A stretch of 64,000 bases of DNA from assembly GCF_946227985.1 (NCBI RefSeq), contig NZ_CAMKGL010000001.1:1488001-1552000 (forward strand), written 5' to 3'. The translations under genes and the position numbers were made by a program. The stretch comes from Serratia quinivorans (GTDB taxonomy: Bacteria; Pseudomonadota; Gammaproteobacteria; Enterobacterales; Enterobacteriaceae). Shown in pieces: positions 31,316 to 43,911 of this stretch (its first letter is position 1; each line of letters begins with the position of its first letter). A model generated the notes under the pieces. It was not told where the DNA came from and ran no database searches. It saw nothing but the letters and a program-made list of their open reading frames with translations.

Positions 31316-32416
31316 ATGACAATCCCGAAATCCCGCTATGATTTGCCACGGATTATTTTTGGCGTGCTGTTTATCGCCATAATGATCGTCGCCTGTTTTT
31401 GGGTCATTCAACCTTTTATTCTCGGTTTTGCCTGGGCCGGCATGGTGGTCATCGCCACCTGGCCATTGTTGATTAAGCTGCAAAAAATACTTTGGGGGCG
31501 ACGTTCACTGGCGGTGCTGGTGATGACGATACTGCTGATCCTGCTGTTTATTCTGCCAATCTCTCTGCTGGTCAGCAGCGTGGTGGACAACAGCGCGCCA
31601 ATCGTGGCCTGGGCCAGTACGCCGGGCAAACTGCATATTCCCGATCTGGCCTGGCTGCAATCGATCCCGATGATCGGCGATAAGGTCTATCACAGTTATC
31701 ACACCCTGGTGAACGCCGGAGGCAGTGCGCTGGTGGCGAAGGTGCAGCCTTATTTCGGCCAGACCGCCACCTGGTTTGTGGCGCAGGCCGCGCATATTGG
31801 CCGCCTGCTGCTGCATTGCACATTGATGCTGCTGTTTAGCGTGTTGCTGTATGCTCGCGGCGAGCAAGTGGCTCTGGGCATTCGCCACTTCGCAACGCGT
31901 TTGGGTGCCGAAAGAGGCGATGCCGCCGTGGTGCTGGGTGGTCAGGCAATCCGTGCGGTGGCGCTGGGCGTGGTGGTGACGGCGCTGGTGCAGTCGGTAC
32001 TGGGCGGTATTGGTCTGGCAGTGACCGGCATACCTGCCGCTACCCTGCTGACGGTACTGATCTTTATCTGCTGTGTGGCGCAATTGGGACCGTTATTGGT
32101 GCTGGTACCGGCAATTATCTGGTTGTACTGGAGTGGCGATACCACCTGGGGCACCGTACTGTTGGTATGGAGCTGCGTGGTCGCCACGCTGGATAACGTG
32201 CTGCGGCCAGTGCTAATCCGCATGGGCGCAGATCTGCCGATGATCCTGATCCTGTCCGGCGTTATCGGCGGCTTACTGGCTTTCGGCATGATTGGCCTGT
32301 TTATCGGCCCGGTGGTGTTGGCGGTATCTTACCGTTTACTCACGGCCTGGATGAATGAAGCACCGGAACCGACTGCCGACCTGGAAGACGTTGCCAAAGA
32401 TCTGGAACAGATGTAA
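31316..32416 (+). CDS. ydiK: AI-2E family transporter-like membrane protein YdiK
   Basis: A 366-residue protein with about eight membrane helices, matching E. coli YdiK in blocks such as CFWVIQPFILGFAWAG, RIIFGVLFIAIM, DNVLRPVLIRMGADLP and GFGMIGLFIGPVVL-like ends. The family (PF01594) includes exporters and Na+/H+ antiporter-like proteins; the YdiK substrate is unknown. It sits before rprA as in E. coli. Confidence 0.88.
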   Translation: MTIPKSRYDLPRIIFGVLFIAIMIVACFWVIQPFILGFAWAGMVVIATWPLLIKLQKILWGRRSLAVLVMTILLILLFILPISLLVSSVVDNSAPIVAWASTPGKLHIPDLAWLQSIPMIGDKVYHSYHTLVNAGGSALVAKVQPYFGQTATWFVAQAAHIGRLLLHCTLMLLFSVLLYARGEQVALGIRHFATRLGAERGDAAVVLGGQAIRAVALGVVVTALVQSVLGGIGLAVTGIPAATLLTVLIFICCVAQLGPLLVLVPAIIWLYWSGDTTWGTVLLVWSCVVATLDNVLRPVLIRMGADLPMILILSGVIGGLLAFGMIGLFIGPVVLAVSYRLLTAWMNEAPEPTADLEDVAKDLEQM

Positions 32417-32422
32417 CCCTGC

Positions 32423-32456
32423 TTCTGCCCGGGTCACCGGGCAGAATTCCCCTTTT
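32423..32456 (+). terminator. terminator after ydiK
   Basis: TTCTGCCCGG and CCGGGCAGAA form a perfect ten-base stem around GTCA, followed by TTCCCCTTTT. Confidence 0.72.
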
Positions 32457-32612
32457 CCCCTCGCCTGCTTCCAGAATAACTCATCCGCAATAATAAAATT
32501 CGCCGCTGTTATTCAGCTGATGAACATTATTTAAACATACCGAATAAATACATCTTTTTGTCTAAGACAAAAAATGACCACCGGCAAAAATAAATTCTAA
32601 TCCGCTTGTTGA

Positions 32613-32628
32613 TTAAGACGATTCTTAA
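32613..32628 (+). promoter_or_regulatory. RcsB box upstream of rprA
   Basis: TTAAGACGATTCTTAA is a near-perfect palindrome close to the RcsB consensus (TAAGA-N4-TCTTA type). It lies about 25 bases before a TATTAT box (32654-32659), so it touches the -35 region, as at the known RcsB-activated rprA promoter. Confidence 0.7.
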
Positions 32629-32665
32629 TGACTAATGACGTTTAAATATCTAGTATTATTGCCAT

Positions 32666-32775
32666 CTATTGCTTCAAATACCTGATTTAAAGCAAGATTT
32701 CCAAACAATGTAATGCCATACATGTGAATTGCTGTGTGTAGTCTTTGCCCGTCTTCTATGATGGGCTTTTTTTTA
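32666..32775 (+). ncRNA. rprA: small RNA RprA
   Basis: The 3' part GAATTGCTGTGTGTAGTCTT followed by TGCCCGTC...GATGGGC and a T run (to 32,774) is almost identical to E. coli RprA, including the terminator hairpin. A 5' hairpin (GCTT...AAGC, 32,671-32,693) is present with different sequence. RprA is an Hfq-dependent RNA that activates rpoS translation in response to the Rcs envelope-stress system. Location after ydiK is as in E. coli. The 5' end is inferred from the -10 box. Confidence 0.88.
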
Positions 32776-32828
32776 TTCTTTTTTTGACCGTCTTTATTCA
32801 CTGCGCCTTTTTATTTACATTCAGAAAT

Positions 32829-32856
32829 AAAAAAGCCGTAACCTGAGCTACGGCCT
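32829..32856 (-). terminator. terminator after ppsA
   Basis: On the minus strand GCCGTAGCTCAGGTTACGGC forms a hairpin followed by six Ts, directly after the ppsA stop. Confidence 0.8.
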
Positions 32857-32887
32857 TAGCCTTGAACATTATTCCCTATTGCGAAAA

Positions 32888-35266
<2,379 letters not shown>

Positions 35267-35428
35267 CGAGACAATCCTTATTGCTATCAGTAGGGTATAG
35301 ACGGATTTAATTCGCTTGCTTTCTCAGCGCCGCTAAAACGGTGCCGAGCCAGACTAGCACAATGATCCATAGGAAATGGAAAGGTGAATCGATCAACCCG
35401 GTGAAGAAAGTGGATTTTAGGAAAACTT

Positions 35429-35442
35429 CCTGAAACGCAAAA
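35429..35442 (+). promoter_or_regulatory. possible Cra (FruR) site
   Basis: CCTGAAACGCAAAA matches 12 of 14 positions of the Cra consensus. It lies in the 532-base gap between ppsA and ppsR, about 160 bases before ppsA. Cra is known to activate ppsA in E. coli. The rest of this gap shows no gene. Confidence 0.4.
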
Positions 35443-35798
35443 CCGGCCTGGAATCGTTCCCTGTCGCACTAATAGCTTAAATCTCAACAAATTAAGTATT
35501 TTTTAAACTTCAGTTTTAAAAACCCTGTTATTTACGCAGTCTTTGATGAAAATAGCATCAGAATGACCAATAATTCCTCATGGGAAATAAACTCCCGCTT
35601 TTCATAAAATTTAAAATAGTGTTTTATCCCCGTGTTTTTATCGCCATCGTTTATTCCCTGACCAACCTGTTTATTCAACGACTCTGCCCGCATTATCACA
35701 ATTTTTCTGCCCGCCCCTTTCCGTGGAATCATCTGCAGCCCATGATAAGAGCAAGCAGGCGTGATAATGACGTCACTATTTAAGGTAAGGAGCCCAGG

Positions 35799-36620
35799 GT
35801 GGAGAGAAGCGTTTTTTATATTTCGGACGGTACGGCGATCACCGCAGAGGTTTTGGGCCACGCGGTGTTGTCGCAATTTCCTGTGAAGGCCACCACCTTT
35901 ACGCTGCCGTTTGTGGAAACCGAAGCGCGGGCTCGTGGGGTCTGCCAGCAGATTAACGATATCTATCGTGATACCGGCGTGCGGCCGTTAGTGTTTTACT
36001 CGATCATTTCGCCGGAAGTGCGCAAAGTCATTACCCAGAGCGAAGGTTTCTGCCAGGACATCGTGCAGGCGCTGGTTGGCCCGTTGCAGGGTGAACTGGA
36101 AGTAGAACCTACCCCGGTGCCAAACCGCACCCACGGGTTGACCGCCAGCAACCTCGGCAAATATGACGCCCGTATCGCGGCAATTGACTACACGTTAGCC
36201 CATGATGACGGCATTTCATTGCGTAACCTCGATCAGGCTCAGGTGATTTTGCTCGGCGTTTCGCGCTGCGGTAAAACCCCCACCAGCCTGTATCTGGCGA
36301 TGCAGTTCGGTATCCGCGCGGCCAACTATCCGTTTACCGCCGACGATATGGACAACTTGCACCTCCCCGCCGCGCTGAAGCCGTTTCAGCACAAGCTTTT
36401 CGGCCTGACGATCGATCCGGAGCGGTTAGCCGCCATCCGTGAAGAACGGCGTGAAAACAGCCGTTATGCTTCCATTCGCCAGTGCCGGATGGAGCTAGCG
36501 GAAGTCGAAGCGCTGTTTCGTAAAAACCAGATCCGTTATCTGAACACCACCAATTATTCGGTGGAAGAGATCTCGACCAAAATCCTGGATATTCTGGGCA
36601 TGAGCCGCCGCATGTTCTAG
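35799..36620 (+). CDS. ppsR: PEP synthase regulatory protein (kinase/pyrophosphorylase)
   Basis: A 273-residue DUF299 protein with the P-loop GVSRCGKTP. In E. coli it inactivates PpsA by ADP-dependent phosphorylation of a Thr and reactivates it by phosphate. GTG start with AAGGAG eight bases upstream. Confidence 0.95.
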   Translation: MERSVFYISDGTAITAEVLGHAVLSQFPVKATTFTLPFVETEARARGVCQQINDIYRDTGVRPLVFYSIISPEVRKVITQSEGFCQDIVQALVGPLQGELEVEPTPVPNRTHGLTASNLGKYDARIAAIDYTLAHDDGISLRNLDQAQVILLGVSRCGKTPTSLYLAMQFGIRAANYPFTADDMDNLHLPAALKPFQHKLFGLTIDPERLAAIREERRENSRYASIRQCRMELAEVEALFRKNQIRYLNTTNYSVEEISTKILDILGMSRRMF

Positions 36621-36625
36621 CCTTA

Positions 36626-36662
36626 ACGCGGCGGGCCTGTCTCCTGCCGCGTGTTGTTTATT
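36626..36662 (+). terminator. terminator after ppsR
   Basis: ACGCGGC and GCCGCGT pair around GGGCCTGTCTCCT and are followed by GTTGTTTATTT. Confidence 0.6.
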
Positions 36663-36814
36663 TCCCCACCGGCCACGTTTTTTGTGCTTTTTTTAGCGAT
36701 TTTGATCAACAGAACACAGTTTCTCCGGTTGAATTCATCGGTTTTTACGTTATTGTGATCGCCATCACTTCCCGGCACTCCTGCCGCAGAGAAGAAAAAT
36801 CTTTAGAGAAAATC

Positions 36815-37861
36815 ATGCACAAAACAGATGAACTGCGGACCGCGCGCATCGACAGCCTCGTCACGCCGCAACAGTTGGCGGAGAAGTTGCCGATCTCGGC
36901 GGAAATCGCGGACAACGTGACGGCCTCACGGCAGCGAATTGAAAAAATCCTGACCGGCGAAGATCGTCGCCTGCTGGTGGTGATCGGCCCTTGCTCCATT
37001 CACGATCTTGACGCCGCCCTCGACTATGCCGGTCGATTGAATGCGCTGCGCATCCGTTACCAGGACCGCCTCGAAATCGTGATGCGCACCTATTTTGAAA
37101 AACCGCGCACCGTGGTGGGCTGGAAAGGCCTGATCTCCGATCCGGCCCTGGACGGCACCTTCCAGGTCAATCGCGGTATCGAAATGGCACGCAGACTGTT
37201 GCTGGAAGTTAACCAGCTCGGCCTGCCCACCGCCACCGAGTTCCTGGACATGGTGGTCGGCCAATACATTGCTGATTTGATCAGTTGGGGCGCGATTGGC
37301 GCACGGACCACCGAAAGCCAGATCCACCGTGAAATGGCCTCGGCACTGTCCTGCCCGGTGGGCTTTAAAAACGGCACCGACGGTAACACCCGTATCGCGA
37401 TTGACGCCATTCGTGCGGCCCGCGCCGGCCATATGTTCCTGTCACCGGACAAGCACGGTCAGATGACTATCTATCAGACCAGCGGCAATCCTTATGGCCA
37501 TATCATCATGCGTGGCGGCAAAACGCCGAACTACCATGCAACCGATGTGGTCGCCGCCTGCGACAGCCTGCGCGAATTCGATCTGCCGGAGCAACTGGTA
37601 ATCGATTTTAGCCACGGCAACTGCCAGAAATTGCATCGTCGCCAACTGGAAGTGGCCGAAAACGTCTGCCAGCAGATCCGCGCCGGTTCCGTCGCCGTCG
37701 CCGGCGTAATGGCAGAAAGCTTCCTGGTGGAAGGCACCCAGAAAATCGTTGCCGGTCAGCCACTGACCTATGGGCAATCGATCACCGACCCTTGCCTGAG
37801 CTGGTCCGACAGCGAACAGCTGCTGGCCATGCTGGCCGATGCGGTAGACACCCGCTTCTGA
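36815..37861 (+). CDS. aroH: DAHP synthase, tryptophan-sensitive type
   Basis: A 348-residue class I DAHP synthase, the same length as E. coli AroH. It joins PEP and erythrose-4-phosphate, the first step of aromatic synthesis. Motifs: VIGPCSIHD, the metal-binding Cys there, FEKPRT, GARTTESQ, KNGTDG and DFSHGNC. The start at 36815 begins MHKTDELRTARI, as AroH does. The AroH name rests on sequence and the ppsR–aroH–hemP context; no clear TrpR box was found. Confidence 0.9.
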   Translation: MHKTDELRTARIDSLVTPQQLAEKLPISAEIADNVTASRQRIEKILTGEDRRLLVVIGPCSIHDLDAALDYAGRLNALRIRYQDRLEIVMRTYFEKPRTVVGWKGLISDPALDGTFQVNRGIEMARRLLLEVNQLGLPTATEFLDMVVGQYIADLISWGAIGARTTESQIHREMASALSCPVGFKNGTDGNTRIAIDAIRAARAGHMFLSPDKHGQMTIYQTSGNPYGHIIMRGGKTPNYHATDVVAACDSLREFDLPEQLVIDFSHGNCQKLHRRQLEVAENVCQQIRAGSVAVAGVMAESFLVEGTQKIVAGQPLTYGQSITDPCLSWSDSEQLLAMLADAVDTRF

Positions 37862-37869
37862 TCCCAAGA

Positions 37870-37892
37870 CCGGGGCGCCCGCCCCGGCTTTT
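37870..37892 (+). terminator. terminator after aroH
   Basis: CCGGGGC and GCCCCGG form a stem around GCCC, followed by CTTTT. Confidence 0.75.
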
Positions 37893-37965
37893 CCGCCCAC
37901 CACTCACTCATCTATACTGGTAGCAATTCTCTCAGTTCCCCATGGAAAGGATTTGGAGTTCCGGC

Positions 37966-38451
37966 ATGATCCACTCACTGTTATCCATCCCCTGCGTCAC
38001 CCTGCAAGGGGAGCACAAAACTCTGGGCGACTTCCCTGCCCGGGCTTATCTGGTGGTCAACACCGCCAGCAAATGCGGATTTACGCCTCAATATCACGGG
38101 CTGGAAAACCTGTGGCAGTACTACCGCGAACGCGGCCTGATGGTGCTGGGCTTTCCCTGCAATCAGTTCGGCGCGCAGGAACCCGGCGATCCGCTGGAGA
38201 TTGCCAACTTTTGCACGCTGAACTATGGCGTCAGCTTCCCGCTGTTCAGCAAGATTGAAGTGAATGGCCCAGGCGCGCATCCGTTGTTCAACGAATTAAA
38301 ACGCCTGGCACCAGGCGTGCTGGGTACTCAACGCATCAAATGGAACTTCACCAAGTTCCTGCTGACCGCCGACGGCCAGCGGGTGAAACGCTACGCGCCG
38401 ATCACCAAACCCGAGCGCCTGTTTGAGCGCATTGAAACCCTGCTGAAATAA
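37966..38451 (+). CDS. glutathione/thioredoxin peroxidase, second copy
   Basis: A 161-residue peroxidase with the active-site NTASKCGFTPQY (Cys in place of Sec), then FPCNQFGAQEPG and KWNFTKFLL, the catalytic Gln and Trp-Asn. It reduces peroxides. A more usual BtuE copy lies at 58,017. The start at 37966 has GGAG eight bases upstream. It lies just before the haem-uptake operon; protection against haem-driven oxidation is a plausible reason. Confidence 0.87.
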   Translation: MIHSLLSIPCVTLQGEHKTLGDFPARAYLVVNTASKCGFTPQYHGLENLWQYYRERGLMVLGFPCNQFGAQEPGDPLEIANFCTLNYGVSFPLFSKIEVNGPGAHPLFNELKRLAPGVLGTQRIKWNFTKFLLTADGQRVKRYAPITKPERLFERIETLLK

Positions 38452-38462
38452 CCCTGAATTTT

Positions 38463-38486
38463 ACGGGCTGAGCCACCTCAGCCCGT
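38463..38486. other. perfect hairpin after the peroxidase gene
   Basis: ACGGGCTGAG and CTCAGCCCGT form a ten-base stem around CCAC. No T run follows on the plus strand, so termination is uncertain. Confidence 0.5.
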
Positions 38487-38557
38487 GCCACATCCCCTTC
38501 CTGCAAAAAGGTTCCATTGGTAAGAAAATTTTCCTTGATGTAACCTTTCGTTCACAT

Positions 38558-38576
38558 GATAATGATTCTCACTTTG
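38558..38576 (+). promoter_or_regulatory. Fur box of the haem operon
   Basis: GATAATGATTCTCACTTTG matches the left half of the Fur consensus (GATAATGATAATCATTATC) well. It lies 38 bases before hemP and implies repression by iron. Confidence 0.72.
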
Positions 38577-38613
38577 ATATTAATTACTATTTAACGGTCT
38601 GTTTTATAAACAC

Positions 38614-38805
38614 ATGACGATGGATAATCACCACCACGACACGCCCGCCCAGGCTGCTTACACCGCTGAAAGTGGCCTGGCCACGCCGCCTTGCTACGAC
38701 AGTGCACAACTGCTCGATGCCGATGGCGTGGCAATCATCATCCATCAGGGCCAGCGTTATCAGTTACGACAGACCAAAGCCGGGAAATTGATCCTGACCA
38801 AATAA
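38614..38805 (+). CDS. hemP: HemP, small haem-uptake protein
   Basis: A 63-residue HemP-family protein; the conserved second half has GVAIIIHQGQRYQLR and ends KLILTK. In related bacteria HemP/HmuP helps express the haem receptor. E. coli has the homologue ydiE at the same place, without the receptor genes. First gene of the Fur-controlled cluster. Confidence 0.85.
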   Translation: MTMDNHHHDTPAQAAYTAESGLATPPCYDSAQLLDADGVAIIIHQGQRYQLRQTKAGKLILTK

Positions 38806-38897
38806 TTCCATCCCTTAACGCCAGCCACCCAGATCCTTTTTGATCCAGGCAGCCAGCAAATCTATTGATATGTTTAAAACATACGGAGAGTTGCGAC

Positions 38898-40982
38898 ATG
38901 CCTCTGATCTATTCCACCCGGCTGCGTTTATCCGCATTGAGTCTGGCGATTGCCTGTACTCTGCCGACGGTGACTTTTGCACAAACCAGCGAAACCCCTT
39001 CTTCTTCCACGGCGACTGCACCGGTCAAAAAGGACAAAGCCAGCGACGAAACCATGACGGTAGCCGCCACCGGCAATGCACGCAGCAGCTTTGAAGCGCC
39101 GATGATGGTCACGGTGATTGAGGCCGATACGCCGCAAAGCCAAACCGCTACCAGCGCCGGCGATATGCTGCGCCGTGTGCCGGGCATTACCGTCAATGGC
39201 ACCGGTCGCAGTAATGGCCAGGACGTTTTCATGCGTGGCTATGGTAAAAATGGCGTGCTGACATTGGTGGATGGCATCCGTCAGGGCACCGATACCGGCC
39301 ACCTTGGCGCCACCTTCCTCGATCCGGCACTGGTGAAACGCATTGAAGTGGTGCGCGGCCCTTCCGCCCTGCTGTATGGCAGCGGCGCTCTGGGCGGCGT
39401 TATCGCTTATGAAACCGTAGATGCCGCCGACCTGCTGTTACCCGGCCATAATAGCGGCTACCGGGTATATGGCACCGCCGGCAGCGGCGATCACAGTCTG
39501 GGTATGGGGGCCAGCACCTATGGCAGAACCGACAGTCTCGACGGCCTGCTGTCATTTGGCACCCGCGACGTCGGCAATCTGCGTCAGGGCAACGGCTTTG
39601 ATGCACCCAATGATGAAACCATCAGCAATCTGCTGGCCAAGGGGACCTGGACGCTCGATGAGAATCAGTCATTGAGCGGCGACCTGCGCTATTACAACAA
39701 CCGGGCGCAAGAGCCGAAAAACCCACAGGAATCGGCCAGCAGCAGCGGTAACCAGATGACCGACCGCTCAACCATTCAACGCGATGGCCAGCTTGGCTAC
39801 AAGCTAAAACCTGTGGGTCAGGATTGGCTCGACGCCGAAGCCAAAATCTATTACTCCGAAGTGGAAATCAACGCCCACACCAACGGCAGTGAAGATGAAA
39901 CGCGCAAGCAAACCACTCGCGGTGCCAAACTCGAAAATCGCAGTCGTTTGTTTGCCGACACCTTTGCCTCTCACCTGTTGACCTATGGCAGCGAGGCTTA
40001 CAAGCAGGAACAGACCCCGGGTGGCGCGACAGAAAGCTTCCCACAGGCGAAAATCAACTTTGCCTCCGGCTGGTTGCAGGACGAAATTACCCTGCGCGAC
40101 CTGCCGGTCACCCTGCTTGCCGGGACGCGTTACGATAACTACAAGGGTTCCAGTGACGGTTACGCCGATGTGGACGCCGACAAGTGGTCATCGCGCGGTG
40201 CCGTTACAGTGACGCCAACCGACTGGCTAATGCTGTTCGGTTCTTATTCACAGGCTTTCCGCGCCCCGACCATGGGAGAGATGTACAACGATTCCAAGCA
40301 TTTCTCCATCCCCATGGGGCCCACCACCATTACCAACAACTGGGTGCCTAACCCGAACCTGAAGCCGGAAACCAATGCCACCCAGGAATACGGCTTCGGG
40401 CTACGCTTTGACGATTTGCTACTGGCTGATGACAGCCTGCAATTCAAAGCCAGCTATTTTGATACCAAAGCCCGCGACTACATCACCACGGATGTCACCA
40501 TGGAGCTGGGCCGTGGCCCTCGTGGCCCTTATTGCATCAGCTGCACCACTTTCTCGACCAATATCGACCGTGCAAAAATTTGGGGCTGGGACGCAACGCT
40601 GAGCTATAAAACCGCCATTTTTGGCTGGGACCTGGCGTACAACCGGACTCGCGGCAAAAACCAAAGCAGCGGCGAATGGCTAAACAGCATCAATCCGGAC
40701 ACTGTCACCAGCACGCTGGATGTTCCACTCGGTGAAACCGGCCTGTCGACCGGTTGGGTGGCCACGGTGGCCCAACGAGCCACCCGAGTAGAAACCGGTA
40801 CCGCAGAACAAGGCGGCTACGGCGTCAACGATTTCTACCTGAGCTATAAAGGCCGCGATCGCCTGCAGGGCGTGACCACCACGGTGGTGCTGGGCAACGC
40901 CTTTGATAAAGAATATTACTCGCCACAGGGCATACCGCAGGACGGGCGCAATGCCAAACTGCTGGTCAGCTATCAGTGGTAA
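38898..40982 (+). CDS. hemR: TonB-dependent haem receptor HemR
   Basis: A 694-residue outer-membrane receptor. A signal peptide (ending TFAQ), the TonB box region (DETMTV), the plug domain (RRVPGITVNG; EVVRGPSALLYGSGALGG) and a C-terminal beta-barrel ending in aromatic Trp (SYQW) are all seen. The haem-receptor motifs FRAP and NPNL are present with a His between them. It brings haem, probably from haemoproteins, into the periplasm. Start at 38898 follows GGAGAG. Confidence 0.95.
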   Translation: MPLIYSTRLRLSALSLAIACTLPTVTFAQTSETPSSSTATAPVKKDKASDETMTVAATGNARSSFEAPMMVTVIEADTPQSQTATSAGDMLRRVPGITVNGTGRSNGQDVFMRGYGKNGVLTLVDGIRQGTDTGHLGATFLDPALVKRIEVVRGPSALLYGSGALGGVIAYETVDAADLLLPGHNSGYRVYGTAGSGDHSLGMGASTYGRTDSLDGLLSFGTRDVGNLRQGNGFDAPNDETISNLLAKGTWTLDENQSLSGDLRYYNNRAQEPKNPQESASSSGNQMTDRSTIQRDGQLGYKLKPVGQDWLDAEAKIYYSEVEINAHTNGSEDETRKQTTRGAKLENRSRLFADTFASHLLTYGSEAYKQEQTPGGATESFPQAKINFASGWLQDEITLRDLPVTLLAGTRYDNYKGSSDGYADVDADKWSSRGAVTVTPTDWLMLFGSYSQAFRAPTMGEMYNDSKHFSIPMGPTTITNNWVPNPNLKPETNATQEYGFGLRFDDLLLADDSLQFKASYFDTKARDYITTDVTMELGRGPRGPYCISCTTFSTNIDRAKIWGWDATLSYKTAIFGWDLAYNRTRGKNQSSGEWLNSINPDTVTSTLDVPLGETGLSTGWVATVAQRATRVETGTAEQGGYGVNDFYLSYKGRDRLQGVTTTVVLGNAFDKEYYSPQGIPQDGRNAKLLVSYQW

Positions 40983-41045
40983 CGTTTTGAATCCGGCGGG
41001 CATAAAGATTGCCCGCCGCTTGACTCTCACACAGGAGAACCCACA

Positions 41046-42080
41046 ATGAGCAATACTCTATATGCACGCTATCAGCAGGCAAAAATTGATAATCCAGGCA
41101 AATATGCGCGTGACCTGGCTGAAATTCTTGGCGTCAGCGAAGCGGAGTTGACCCATGCCCGCGTCGGTCAGGACACCCGTCGTCTGCAGGCGGATGCCCG
41201 TACCTTGCTGACCGAACTCGAACAGGTTGGCGTCACCAAATCCATTACCCGCAACAGCTACGCGGTGCATGAACAAATGGGGCGTTATCGCAACCAGCAC
41301 CTGAACGGTCACGCCGGGCTGATCCTCAATCCGCGTGAGTTGGACCTGCGCCTGTTCCTCAACCAGTGGGCCAGCGCCTTCGCCATGAGCGAAACCAACA
41401 AGCGCGGCGTACGTCACAGCATTCAGTTCTTCGATCATCAGGGCGACGCACTGCATAAGGTTTACACCACCGATGAAACCGATCTGCCGGCCTGGATGGC
41501 GCTGGTTGAACGCCACCTGAATGCAGAAAACCCGACGCTGGAACTGCAACCGGCAGACGCCACGGTCGGTAACGCCTCACCAGATGCCGACAAAATTGAC
41601 CAGGAATGGCGTGCAATGACTGACGTTCACCAGTTCTTCCAGTTATTGAGCCGCAACAAACTGACCCGCCAGCAAGCCTTCAGCGCCGTCGGTAACGATT
41701 TGGCCTATCGGGTCGATAACAGCGCCCTGAGCCAATTGCTTAACGCCGCGATGGGCCTGCAGAACGAAATCATGATTTTTGTCGGCAACCGTGGCTGCGT
41801 GCAGATCTTTACCGGTCAGATTGAGCGCCTGATGCCGCAGGAAGGCTGGATTAACGTGTTCAACCGCCGCTTCACCCTGCACCTGATCGAAGATGCGATC
41901 GCCGAAAGCTGGATCACCCGCAAGCCCACCAAAGACGGCTTCGTCACCAGTCTGGAACTGTTTTCCGCCGACGGCACGCAGATAGCTCAACTTTACGGCC
42001 AGCGCACCGAAGGCCAACCGGAGCAAACTCAGTGGCGTGAGCAGGTTGCCGCGCTTGAATCCAAGGACATTGCCGCATGA
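41046..42080 (+). CDS. hemS: HemS, haem-degrading/handling protein
   Basis: A 344-residue duplicated HemS/ChuS-type protein (start [19 protein letters not shown]), with two repeats each containing a haem-binding region. It accepts haem in the cytoplasm and in related species opens it to release iron. Stop overlaps the hemT start (ATGA). Confidence 0.94.
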   Translation: MSNTLYARYQQAKIDNPGKYARDLAEILGVSEAELTHARVGQDTRRLQADARTLLTELEQVGVTKSITRNSYAVHEQMGRYRNQHLNGHAGLILNPRELDLRLFLNQWASAFAMSETNKRGVRHSIQFFDHQGDALHKVYTTDETDLPAWMALVERHLNAENPTLELQPADATVGNASPDADKIDQEWRAMTDVHQFFQLLSRNKLTRQQAFSAVGNDLAYRVDNSALSQLLNAAMGLQNEIMIFVGNRGCVQIFTGQIERLMPQEGWINVFNRRFTLHLIEDAIAESWITRKPTKDGFVTSLELFSADGTQIAQLYGQRTEGQPEQTQWREQVAALESKDIAA

Positions 42081-42907
42081 AACCTTCATTGACCCGTCGC
42101 CTGGCGCTGTGCATTGCGCTGGCGTTGCCGTTCACCGCTGCGGCGGCGGAACGTATTGTCTCGATAGGCGGTGACGTCACCGAAATTGCCTTCGCCCTGG
42201 GCGCGGGCGATGAAGTGATAGCGCGGGACAGCACCAGCCTGCAGCCGGAAGCGGTTAAAAAACTGCCGGACGTCGGTTATATGCGCCAGCTCAATGCCGA
42301 AGGTATTTTGGCACTGAAACCCACGCTGGTACTGACCACCGAATTAGCCGAGCCGGCGCTGGTGCTCAAACAGCTGGAAGAGAGTGGCGTTAAAGTCGTG
42401 CGCATTCCCGGCGATACCACCTTGCAAAGCGTGCCGGAAAAAATCGGTGTGATTGCCAGTGCACTACAGCGCACCGAGCAGGGCACGCAGTTGAGCACCC
42501 GTTACCAGCAGCAATTGGCGGCAGTGAAAACCGATGCGTTGCCGGTCAGGGTCTTGTTCGTCATGAGCCACGGCGGTATTACGCCAATGGCCGCCGGGCA
42601 ACACACGGCCGCCGACGCAATCATCACCGCTGCAGGTCTGAAGAACGCCATGCAGGGATTCAGCCGCTATCGTCCGCTGTCGCAGGAAGGCGTGATAGCC
42701 AGCGCGCCGGATTTGCTGCTGGTTACCACTGACGGCATAAAAACGCTTGGCGGCGAACACCAGCTGTGGAAATTGCCAGGCATAGCTCTCACCCCGGCGG
42801 GTAAACAACATCGCGTATTGGTGGTTGACGATATGGCGCTGCTGGGCTTTGGGCTGGAAACCCCCGCCGCGCTGGCCAAGCTGCGTCAAGCGGCGGAGCA
42901 AAAGTAA
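42077..42907 (+). CDS. hemT: HemT, periplasmic haem-binding protein
   Basis: A 276-residue class III solute-binding protein with a signal peptide (ending AAAA) and the conserved [18 protein letters not shown] near the mature start, plus a Tyr (VGYMRQL) that binds haem in PhuT/ShuT-type proteins. It carries haem to HemUV. Confidence 0.93.
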   Translation: MKPSLTRRLALCIALALPFTAAAAERIVSIGGDVTEIAFALGAGDEVIARDSTSLQPEAVKKLPDVGYMRQLNAEGILALKPTLVLTTELAEPALVLKQLEESGVKVVRIPGDTTLQSVPEKIGVIASALQRTEQGTQLSTRYQQQLAAVKTDALPVRVLFVMSHGGITPMAAGQHTAADAIITAAGLKNAMQGFSRYRPLSQEGVIASAPDLLLVTTDGIKTLGGEHQLWKLPGIALTPAGKQHRVLVVDDMALLGFGLETPAALAKLRQAAEQK

Positions 42908-43911
42908 TGCGCTGTCGCACCTCCCCCCGCCTGGCGGTGACCAGCCTGCTGGTACTGTTGGCAGTATTGGCTTTGGGCGCTGCCAATATGGGCGCGCTGA
43001 CGCTGTCATTCCGCACCCTGTGGCAACAGCCTTTCAGCGACACGTCCTGGCATATCTGGCTGAATATCCGTTTGCCGCGCGTGCTGCTGGCGGCAGTGAT
43101 AGGTTGCGCGCTGGCGGTGTCCGGAGCCGTAATGCAGGGGTTGTTCCGGAACCCCTTGGCCGATCCCAGCCTGTTGGGTATCAGTAGCGGCGGCGCGCTG
43201 TTTGTTGCGCTGATTATCGTTATGCCGCTGGCCCTGCCGCCGGTGATTGCCCTGTATGGCCACATGCTGGCGGCATTTCTCGGCAGCATGCTGGTGTCGC
43301 TGTTGATTTACGGCATCAGCCGCAGCGGCCACGGCAGCCTGTCGCGCCTGTTGCTGGCGGGTATCGCCATCAATGCCCTGTGCATGGCAGCGATTGGCGT
43401 GTTGTCTTACCTCAGTAGCGACCAGCAATTGCGCCAGTTTTCACTGTGGATGATGGGCAGTCTGAGCCAGTCACAATGGCCAACGTTGACCGTTTCCGCC
43501 TCGCTGATCCTGCCGACCACCCTGCTGACACTATTACAGGCGCGCCGCCTGAATCTGCTGCAACTGGGGGATGAAGAAGCGCATTATCTCGGTGTGAATG
43601 TTCAACGTGCCAAGCTACAGCTGCTGCTGTTGAGCGCATTGCTGATAGGTGCAGCGGTAGCGATGAGTGGCGTGATTGGCTTTATCGGCCTGGTGGTGCC
43701 GCATCTGGTGCGCATGCGCCTCGGCGGCGACCATCGTTGGCTACTGCCCTGTTCCGCACTGGGAGGTGCCTGCCTGCTGTTGGTCAGCGATACGCTGGCG
43801 CGCACGCTGGTGGCTCCGGCAGAAATGCCGGTCGGTTTGATGACCAGCCTGATCGGCGGGCCTTATTTCTTATGGCTGGTCATGCGCCAGCGGGAGCGCG
43901 TGGGTGGATAA
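42907..43911 (+). CDS. hemU: HemU, haem ABC permease
   Basis: A 334-residue BtuC/FecCD-type permease with about ten membrane helices; the motif [17 protein letters not shown] and the coupling-loop region [16 protein letters not shown] are typical. Works as a dimer with HemV. One-base overlap with hemT. Confidence 0.94.
   Translation: MRCRTSPRLAVTSLLVLLAVLALGAANMGALTLSFRTLWQQPFSDTSWHIWLNIRLPRVLLAAVIGCALAVSGAVMQGLFRNPLADPSLLGISSGGALFVALIIVMPLALPPVIALYGHMLAAFLGSMLVSLLIYGISRSGHGSLSRLLLAGIAINALCMAAIGVLSYLSSDQQLRQFSLWMMGSLSQSQWPTLTVSASLILPTTLLTLLQARRLNLLQLGDEEAHYLGVNVQRAKLQLLLLSALLIGAAVAMSGVIGFIGLVVPHLVRMRLGGDHRWLLPCSALGGACLLLVSDTLARTLVAPAEMPVGLMTSLIGGPYFLWLVMRQRERVGG

Noticed and set aside
35287-35490. 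67-codon minus-strand frame upstream of ppsA
   Set aside because: No ribosome-binding site; lies in the divergent promoter region.
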